Shown: positions 5,928 through 11,020 of the stretch, one piece after another
Layout: each line of letters begins with the position of its first letter
Position numbering within the stretch: the stretch's first letter is position 1
Source of the DNA: Clostridiales bacterium
GTDB taxonomy: Bacteria; Bacillota; Clostridia; Oscillospirales; QAMX01
Direction: 5' to 3'
Length of the DNA stretch: 11,020 nucleotides
Assembly (NCBI GenBank): GCA_003149835.1
Contig: QAMX01000050.1
Location: forward strand, 1 to 11,020
The notes under the pieces: model-generated
Seen by the model: only the letters and a program-made list of their open reading frames with translations
The model's database searches: none
What the model was told of the DNA's origin: nothing
Position numbers and translations under genes: made by a program

Positions 5928-6989
5928 TTATTCGCCGCGGACGCGGGCGGCGACGGCGCGGACGACGCCCTGCAAGTCAACGGCGGTACGGATATCCGCA
6001 TACCCCGCGGCGGCGAGCAGCGCGGCGACCGGCTCGGCCTGCGCGAAGCCGACCTCAAAGGTCACAATTCCGCCCTGCCTGAGGAGGCGGGGCAGACCCG
6101 CGGCCGCCGCGCGGTAAAAATCCAGCCCGTCCCGGCCGCCGTCGAGCGCAGACAGCGGTTCAAACGCCGTTACGTCGCGGTCAAGGCCGGCGACGGCCGC
6201 GCTCTCAATATACGGCGGGTTGCAGATACAGCCGTCAAAGCCGGCCGGAGAAGCGCCGCCAGCTTCGAAGCGGTCGAGCGCGAACACGTCGGCATACGCC
6301 GCGCGAACCGATCCGGTCAGGCCGTGGCGGGCGATATTTTCGCGCGCCAGCGCCAGCGCGGCCTCCGAGTTGTCGGCGAGCACGGCGCGCGCGCAAACGC
6401 CGCGCCCCGCCAGCTCGCGGACGGCGGCAATCCCCAGACAACCGCTGCCCGTGCAGAGGTCGAGTAGGAGTAGGCCGCCGGATGGCGGCGCGGCGGGCAG
6501 CAGCGACAAAAACAGTTCGAGCGGCGCGGCGCTGTCGTCGCGGGGGATCAGAGCCCGCGCGTCGGTTTTGAAGGGATAGCCGTAAAAATCCCATTCGCCC
6601 AAGAGATAGGCGAGCGGCTCGCCCGCGGCGCGGCGCGTCAGCAGCGCGTTTAAGCGCGCGCTGTCCACGGGCGCGCCGGGGCGGAGATAAAATTCGTTCC
6701 GCGAAAGGCCGGCCGCCGCGCAGACCAGCTCGCGCGCTTCGAGAGACAGCCGCGCGCCGTCCACCGCGCGGCTGTCCGGCGGGAGTGGCGATTCGCCGGC
6801 TCCGTCGATTCCCCGCGGCTCCGGCGGAGAAACGCCGTTTTGGGCCGCCGGGCAGAGCGGTTTTTCGTCTGCGGAGCGGGTCAAGCCGTTTGCGGTCTGC
6901 GCCGCGGCGAGAAACAGCCGCGCGCGCCGGTATGCGCCCGCGGCCGTTTCAGCCGGCGCGCCGCAGGGCGGTTCGGGCCGGTTTACCAT
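5928..6989 (-). CDS. prmC: Peptide chain release factor N5-glutamine methyltransferase (PrmC/HemK)
   Basis: PrmC methylates the glutamine of the GGQ motif in release factors RF1 and RF2, which speeds translation termination. Family marks are GEPLAYLLGEWDFYGYPF at 123-140, the loop IPRDDSA at 148-154, SAM-binding motif I DLCTGSGCLGIA at 177-188, the acidic D206 (VLADNS), and the catalytic NPPYIE at 257-262. The 353-aa length exceeds the usual 280 or so. Residues about 32-80 are a Pro/Ala/Gly-rich insert between the first helix and LEARELV in the N-terminal helical domain. The start ATG overlaps the stop of the upstream DUF1385 gene by 7 nt (ATGGTAA), with AAGGA about 11 nt before, so translation is probably coupled. 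The prfA gene that often accompanies prmC does not follow it here. Confidence 0.95.
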   Translation of the reverse strand: MVNRPEPPCGAPAETAAGAYRRARLFLAAAQTANGLTRSADEKPLCPAAQNGVSPPEPRGIDGAGESPLPPDSRAVDGARLSLEARELVCAAAGLSRNEFYLRPGAPVDSARLNALLTRRAAGEPLAYLLGEWDFYGYPFKTDARALIPRDDSAAPLELFLSLLPAAPPSGGLLLLDLCTGSGCLGIAAVRELAGRGVCARAVLADNSEAALALARENIARHGLTGSVRAAYADVFALDRFEAGGASPAGFDGCICNPPYIESAAVAGLDRDVTAFEPLSALDGGRDGLDFYRAAAAGLPRLLRQGGIVTFEVGFAQAEPVAALLAAAGYADIRTAVDLQGVVRAVAARVRGE

Positions 6990-7936
6990 GTGTCGGCGTC
7001 CTTTTGCGCCGGAATCACGCGCGTCAGCGCGTCGATGGCGACGGAGATCATCTCGTCGTCGGGCTCCTTGGTCGTCAGCGCTTGCAGCGCCAGCCCCGGG
7101 GCGCGCAGCGCGCGCGTCAGCCAGTTGTCATAGCGGCCGACGAGGCGGTTGGCCTCGTAGCTGATGTTGACGACCACGGGCAGCAGCGCCAGCCGCAGCA
7201 GCAGCCGCAGCCAGGCGTTGTCGACGCGCACAAACGAAAACACGAGGATGGAGATAATCATGACCACGAACAGAAAGCTCGTGCCGCAGCGCGGATGCCT
7301 GCGCGTATGGCGGCGCACGTTTTCGACGGTCAGCTCCTCCTCGGCCTCATAGCAGTGAATGGTCTTGTGTTCGGCGCCGTGATAGCCGTAGGTGCGGCGC
7401 ATATCCTTCATCAGCGAGGTCAGAAACAGAAACCCGATGAAAATCATCAGCCGCAGCACGCCCTCGGTCAGGCTGCGGAGCCACCAGAGGCGTTCGGGAA
7501 ACGTGACAATGCCGGACAAAATCGTCGGCAGCAGGATAAACAGCCCGATTGGCAGGATGACGCCGAGCGCCACGGCGATGCTCATGAGGATTTTTTCAGC
7601 CTTTTCCATGCCGATCTTGCGCTCGACCCACTTGTCGAATTTCGTCGGCTCGCCCTCCTCGACCTCGGCCTCGTTGGCGGAGAACATGATCTGCTTGGTG
7701 CCGTTTTTGATCGAGCCGCCGAAGATGAAAATGCCGCGGATAAAGGGGATGCCGCAGAGCTTGGAGCGCTTGGCGAGCGGGACATACTCCTCCTCGCGGA
7801 CGACGTGGCTCCCGTCCGGCTTTTTGACGACCGTGGCAACGCGGTCGGGCCCCTGCATCATAATGCCTTCAATCAGCGCCTGGCCGCCGATGGTGGTGCG
7901 CTTTTTCGGCTGCTCGGCGCAGCGTGTTTTTTTCAT
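6983..7936 (-). CDS. DUF1385 family (YqhQ-like) integral membrane protein
   Basis: This 317-aa protein belongs to DUF1385, a membrane family of unknown biochemical role widespread in Firmicutes and often found near prmC. Family signatures are GGQALIEGIMMQGP at 17-30, the histidine-rich YHGAEHKTIHCYE at 185-197, RRHPRCGTSFL at 212-222, and KEPDDEMISVAID at 290-302. Hydrophobic segments lie at about 116-144, 159-176, 219-237 and 243-260, giving about four membrane spans. The cytoplasmic-looking N-terminus is basic, with no signal peptide. The conserved His/Glu/Cys residues at 186-217 could bind a metal, though this is inference. The ATG at 7936-7934 has AAAGGAT about 10 nt upstream. It sits 34 bp after the PurF-like gene and overlaps prmC by 7 nt, so these three genes look like one operon. 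Confidence 0.94.
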   Translation of the reverse strand: MKKTRCAEQPKKRTTIGGQALIEGIMMQGPDRVATVVKKPDGSHVVREEEYVPLAKRSKLCGIPFIRGIFIFGGSIKNGTKQIMFSANEAEVEEGEPTKFDKWVERKIGMEKAEKILMSIAVALGVILPIGLFILLPTILSGIVTFPERLWWLRSLTEGVLRLMIFIGFLFLTSLMKDMRRTYGYHGAEHKTIHCYEAEEELTVENVRRHTRRHPRCGTSFLFVVMIISILVFSFVRVDNAWLRLLLRLALLPVVVNISYEANRLVGRYDNWLTRALRAPGLALQALTTKEPDDEMISVAIDALTRVIPAQKDADTW

Positions 7937-7957
7937 AGATCGATCCTTTCGCGCGTC

Positions 7958-7969
7958 AGCGCATGCGCT
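7958..7969. repeat. Perfect 12-bp palindrome between the PurF-like and DUF1385 genes
   Basis: AGCGCATGCGCT lies directly after the stop of the PurF-like gene and before the DUF1385 ribosome binding site. No U-tract follows on the minus strand, so it is not a clear terminator. It could trim or stabilise mRNA within the operon. Confidence 0.4.
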
Positions 7970-7970
7970 T

Positions 7971-9383
7971 TTATTCCCTGCCGGTCCAGCAGTAGGTGCA
8001 GAACTTGCAGGGACAGCCTCCGGCCGAGGCGAGCATGTCGTCGATCCGGAGGTATTTTAACGTGGTGAATTTGAGCTCGCGGCGGATCTCCTCGACCATC
8101 CGCGCGTATTCGGGGGAATCCGGATCGGCGTAGGCCGCAAGCCTTTCGCCGGCGCGGTCGCCTTCGAGGCGGGCGATGACGCGCCGCGTGATCAGGTCGA
8201 GCTCGGAGGACGAGCGCGAGAAGTTGAGGTATTTGCAGCCGAACATGGGCGGCGGGCAGCCGAGGCGGATGTGTACCTCCTTGGCGCCGCTGTGGTAGAG
8301 AAAATCCGTGGTCTCTCGCAGCTGCGTCCCGCGCACCAGCGAGTCGTCGATGAGGAGAAGGCGCTTGCCGCGGATCAGCGCGTCGACCGGAATCAGCTTC
8401 ATCCGCGCGATCAGGTTTCTTTGGCTCTGCTTCTGCGGCGTGAACGAGCGCGGCCATGTGGGCGTGTATTTGATAAACGGGCGCGAAAAGGGGATGCTCG
8501 ACCGGTTGGCATAGCCGATGGCGTGCGCCGTCCCCGAATCGGGGACGCCCGCGACGCTGTCCGCGCCGATGCCGTCGGCGCTGTCGCGCAAAGCCAGCCG
8601 GTCGCCGCAGTTATAGCGCATGTTTTCGACGTTCATGCCCTCATAGGAGGAGGACGGATACCCGTAATAGACCCACAGGAAGGTGCAGATCTTCATCTCC
8701 TCCGACGGCGGCACGACGATCTCGGCCGATTCCGGCGTTAAAAAGTCGATCTCGCCGGGGCCTAATTCGCGGCAGTCCTCATAGCCGAGGTTGAGATAGG
8801 CAAACGATTCAAACGAGGCGCAGAAGGCCCCGTCCTTTTTGCCGATCACCACAGGCGTCCTGCCGAGCCGGTCGCGGGCGGCGTAGATGCCGTCGGGCGT
8901 GAGGATGAGCATGGACATCGAGCCGTCGATGAGCTCCTGCGCGTAGCGGATGCCCTCGGGGATGGAATTGCCGCGGTTGATGAGCGCCGCGGTCAGCTCC
9001 GTGGGATTGATGTCGCCGCCGCTCATTTCCAGAAAATGCGTCGTTCCCTCGGTAAAGGCGCGCTGGACAAGCTCGGCGATATTGTTGATGCGGCCGACCG
9101 TGGTGATGGCGAAATTGCCGAGATGAGAGCGGACGAGCAGAGGCTGGGGCTCGTTGTCAGAGATACAGCCGATGCCGAGATTTCCCTTCATTTCGTCGAT
9201 ATCGTGCTCAAATTTGGTGCGGAACGGCGAGTTTTCGATGTTGTGGATGGCGCGCTGAAACCCGCCCTCCCCGTAAACCGCCATGCCGCCGCGCCGGGTT
9301 CCTAAATGTGAATGATAGTCCGTGCCGAAAAAAAGATCGAATACGCAATCGTTTTTTGAGGCCACTCCGAAAAATCCGCCCAC
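7971..9383 (-). CDS. Amidophosphoribosyltransferase-like (PurF paralogue) protein lacking the catalytic cysteine
   Basis: The 470-aa protein has the two-domain layout of PurF: a class II glutaminase domain (about 1-225) and a PRPP-binding phosphoribosyltransferase domain (about 255-400). The PRPP loop LLLIDDSLVRGTQ at 342-354 is intact. C233 (KICTF), C383 (FGCKY), C462 and C465 (CTYCWTG) match the four iron-sulfur ligands of the Bacillus-type enzyme, by memory alignment. True PurF begins, after processing, with catalytic Cys in CGxFG; this one begins MGGFFGV, so Gly replaces the nucleophile. GIGCISDN and TTVGRINN stand where GHxRYxT and HNGxLxN are expected, so the glutamine pocket looks lost. 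The GTG at 9383 is chosen because AAAGGAG lies 8 nt upstream and it gives the PurF-like N-terminus. DUF1385 and prmC follow. It may be an ammonia-dependent enzyme or a PRPP-binding regulator; neither is shown. Confidence 0.88.
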   Translation of the reverse strand: MGGFFGVASKNDCVFDLFFGTDYHSHLGTRRGGMAVYGEGGFQRAIHNIENSPFRTKFEHDIDEMKGNLGIGCISDNEPQPLLVRSHLGNFAITTVGRINNIAELVQRAFTEGTTHFLEMSGGDINPTELTAALINRGNSIPEGIRYAQELIDGSMSMLILTPDGIYAARDRLGRTPVVIGKKDGAFCASFESFAYLNLGYEDCRELGPGEIDFLTPESAEIVVPPSEEMKICTFLWVYYGYPSSSYEGMNVENMRYNCGDRLALRDSADGIGADSVAGVPDSGTAHAIGYANRSSIPFSRPFIKYTPTWPRSFTPQKQSQRNLIARMKLIPVDALIRGKRLLLIDDSLVRGTQLRETTDFLYHSGAKEVHIRLGCPPPMFGCKYLNFSRSSSELDLITRRVIARLEGDRAGERLAAYADPDSPEYARMVEEIRRELKFTTLKYLRIDDMLASAGGCPCKFCTYCWTGRE

Positions 9384-9488
9384 TGGTTCAGCTCCTTTGA
9401 AGTTTTCAAGTAGTAAAAGGATGATTGAGAAAAAACCGCTTCGGCTTTCGCCGGGGTTTGAATAAAAACGCCTTTCCCGCGCGCCGGC

Positions 9489-9572
9489 GGACACAAAGCC
9501 GCCGTCGGGCAGGGATAAAAACCGTTGCCGGATAGGACACAAAGCCGCCGCCTGCTAAGAACCAAAGCCGCC
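9489..9572. repeat. Three degenerate direct repeats upstream of the PurF-like gene
   Basis: GGACACAAAGCCGCCG occurs exactly at 9489-9504 and 9535-9550. A third partial copy, CCAAAGCCGCC, ends at 9572. The first and third copies are both followed within 10 nt by a GGCAGGG. A related CAAAAAGCCGCCGCCG lies in the dnaX-recR spacer near 356-372. No promoter for the PurF-like gene was recognised in this 215-bp spacer. Confidence 0.6.
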
Positions 9573-9591
9573 CGAAAGGCAGGGCTTTCGG
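9572..9591 (-). terminator. Hairpin just after the histidine kinase gene; weak terminator candidate
   Basis: CCGAAAG (9572-9578) pairs with CTTTCGG (9585-9591) around 6 nt, starting 7 nt past the kinase stop codon on the minus strand. The following sequence is only moderately T-rich (GCGGCTTTGGTTCTT), so read-through into the PurF-like operon is possible. Confidence 0.4.
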
Positions 9592-9598
9592 CGCGCCG

Positions 9599-11020
9599 CT
9601 ATTTTTTGCCGTCGGCGGGGAGCAGGATGGTGACGGCCGTGCCCGCGCCCTCCTCGCTTTCGATGAGCAGCTCGCCCCCGTGCATCTGGACGATCTCGTC
9701 GCTGACCGCGAGGCCGATGCCGCTGCCTGGCTTATTGGCGCTGCCCTTATAGAATTTCTGCTTGACATGCGGCAGGTCGACCGCCGAGATCCCCGCCCCG
9801 TGGTCGGCGATGACGACGGCGACAAGGTCGCCGCGCCGCTCGATAGAGATGTCGATGGTTTCGTTCGGCGGCGAATACTTGCGGGCGTTGTCGATGATGT
9901 TGACAAACACCTGCCGCAGCCGCGAGCGGTCGCCGTGGATCATCACCTCGCTGCCGCAGCGGTCGGTATAGACGACGTGCAGCTTGTCCTGCTCCAACCG
10001 CTGCTCGAACATGATGATGGTGTCCTCCAATTCGGCCTTGATGTCGATCTGGGCGCGGTTGATGACGAGGCGGCCGGATTCGATGCGCGAAAAGTCGAGC
10101 AGCTCCTCGACCATTTCGCGCAGATGGTTGGACTCGCGCAGGATCACCGACAGGCCGCGCTGTTCCAATTTATCGAGACCCTCGGAGTGGAGCAGCGTTT
10201 CCGCCCAGCCGTTGATGGCGGTCAGCGGCGTGCGCAGCTCGTGCGACACCGAGGAGATGAAGTCGTTTTTGATCATGATGCTGCGCTGCGTCTCGCTGGA
10301 CATGAAGTTGATCGAGTCGGCGAGCTCGCCGATCTCGTCGTCAAACTTTTTTTCGATGGCGATCCCGTATTCCCCGGCGGCGATGCGCTTGGTCGTCTCA
10401 TTGATCTCGCGGATGGGGTTGACGATCGAGCGGATAAAATAGCGGTTGGAAAACAGCACGAAGAAAAAAATCACCAGCACCGCGGCGCCCGCCGACAGGC
10501 ACATTTGGGTAATGCTCTTGTTGACCGCCGAGAGGCCGGTGACATAGCGGATGGCGCCGACCAGCTCGCCGTTGGAAAGATAGACCGGCGAGGAAACCGA
10601 CATCACGCGCTCGCCGGTGAGGCTGTCGCGGCCCGTATAGGGGACGGTCTTTTGCAGGCGGAGGGCGTCGGCCACGTCGGGCGTCCCGGGGCGGAAGCCG
10701 GTCAGGATCGACGAGGAGGACGAGCAGATGACGTAGCCGTTGATGCCGATGACCTCGAACTCCATCTTGTCCTTGTCCACAAATTCCGCGGTGTAGCGCT
10801 GCGCGCCGTCGAAAAATTCGTTTTCGGACTTGTTGATATAGGTCTGGAACAGCGCCGCGCTCGCGTCCGCTCGCGTCGCCAGCTGGCTCGCCAGATTGCT
10901 GTGATGAAAATAATAGACCGTCACCGAGAAGACCAGCACCGCCACCAGCAGAATCAGCGCGATCAACCCGAGATTATTGGTAACCCAGCGGCGCTTGATG
11001 CCGCGAAACTGTGCCAAACC
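9599..11020 (-). CDS. Membrane sensor histidine kinase (5' end at or beyond the right window edge)
   Basis: This is the sensor of a two-component system: it detects a signal outside the cell and passes phosphate to a response regulator. Counting from the TTG at 11017, about 472 aa are visible. They show a first membrane segment (about 16-37), an extracytoplasmic sensor of about 130 residues with a PAS/Cache-like look (VIGINGYVICSS), a second membrane segment (about 171-190), and a HAMP linker (about 191-247). Then come the HisKA dimerisation domain with H259 in SHELRTP and the HATPase domain with N-box NIIDNARKYS, G1 DHGAG (405-409) and G2 GSGIGLA (431-437). All catalytic boxes are intact. 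The frame stays open to base 11020, so the true start may lie outside; the TTG has no visible ribosome binding site. The cognate response regulator is not in the window and probably lies upstream, beyond the right edge. The signal is unknown. Confidence 0.93.
   Translation of the reverse strand, partial: GLAQFRGIKRRWVTNNLGLIALILLVAVLVFSVTVYYFHHSNLASQLATRADASAALFQTYINKSENEFFDGAQRYTAEFVDKDKMEFEVIGINGYVICSSSSSILTGFRPGTPDVADALRLQKTVPYTGRDSLTGERVMSVSSPVYLSNGELVGAIRYVTGLSAVNKSITQMCLSAGAAVLVIFFFVLFSNRYFIRSIVNPIREINETTKRIAAGEYGIAIEKKFDDEIGELADSINFMSSETQRSIMIKNDFISSVSHELRTPLTAINGWAETLLHSEGLDKLEQRGLSVILRESNHLREMVEELLDFSRIESGRLVINRAQIDIKAELEDTIIMFEQRLEQDKLHVVYTDRCGSEVMIHGDRSRLRQVFVNIIDNARKYSPPNETIDISIERRGDLVAVVIADHGAGISAVDLPHVKQKFYKGSANKPGSGIGLAVSDEIVQMHGGELLIESEEGAGTAVTILLPADGKK

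Noticed and set aside
6785..8068. A 427-codon plus-strand frame opposite prmC, DUF1385 and the PurF-like gene
   Set aside because: It spans three well-supported genes and their junctions in antisense, has no conserved motif and no credible ribosome binding site.
9384..9542. 53-residue N-terminal extension of the PurF-like protein
   Set aside because: The extension covers the repeat-containing spacer; the GTG at 9383 has an AAAGGAG 8 nt upstream and aligns with the N-terminus of PurF, where an extension would be unusual.
9489..9572. CRISPR-like array from the direct repeats
   Set aside because: Only two exact 16-nt copies and one degenerate copy, no regular spacers of CRISPR size and no cas gene in the window.

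Overview
The window is a GC-rich bacterial chromosomal segment, well above 60% G+C by eye. Strong AAAGGAG-type Shine-Dalgarno sites, a small SRP RNA beside dnaX, a DUF1385 membrane protein next to prmC, and the protein styles together suggest a high-GC member of the Clostridia (Oscillospirales-like). That assignment is inference from gene content; no rRNA or other taxonomic marker is present.

Layout, left to right. (1) Positions 1-2452, minus strand: a DNA maintenance block transcribed right to left. It holds the SRP RNA gene with its own near-consensus promoter and built-in terminator, then dnaX (clamp-loader tau/gamma), then the 5' part of recR, cut by the left edge. The ybaB/ebfC gene usual between dnaX and recR is absent. 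(2) Positions 2519-3921, plus strand: a two-gene unit of a cysteine-rich LUD-domain (LutC-like) protein and a PHP-domain metallophosphoesterase. (3) Positions 4034-4346, plus strand: a 58-codon 5' remnant of an N6-adenine DNA methyltransferase, broken at the SAM-binding motif I, followed by a strong intrinsic terminator. (4) Positions 4415-5674, minus strand: a Gfo/Idh/MocA-type oxidoreductase behind a 253-bp spacer full of strong hairpins. (5) Positions 5928-9383, minus strand: a probable operon of a PurF-like protein without the catalytic cysteine, a DUF1385 membrane protein, and prmC, with a 34-bp gap and then a 7-bp overlap. (6) Positions 9599-11020, minus strand: a membrane sensor histidine kinase whose N-terminus lies at or just past the right edge.

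Most of the window is housekeeping: replication and repair (dnaX, recR), protein targeting (SRP RNA) and release-factor methylation (prmC). No defence island, CRISPR array, tRNA, rRNA, complete insertion sequence or phage module was seen. The points most worth following are the PurF-like protein that keeps its PRPP loop and iron-sulfur cysteines but has lost its glutaminase residues, the SRP RNA gene that is invisible to protein annotation, the truncated methyltransferase, the missing ybaB, and the structured repeats in several intergenic spacers.
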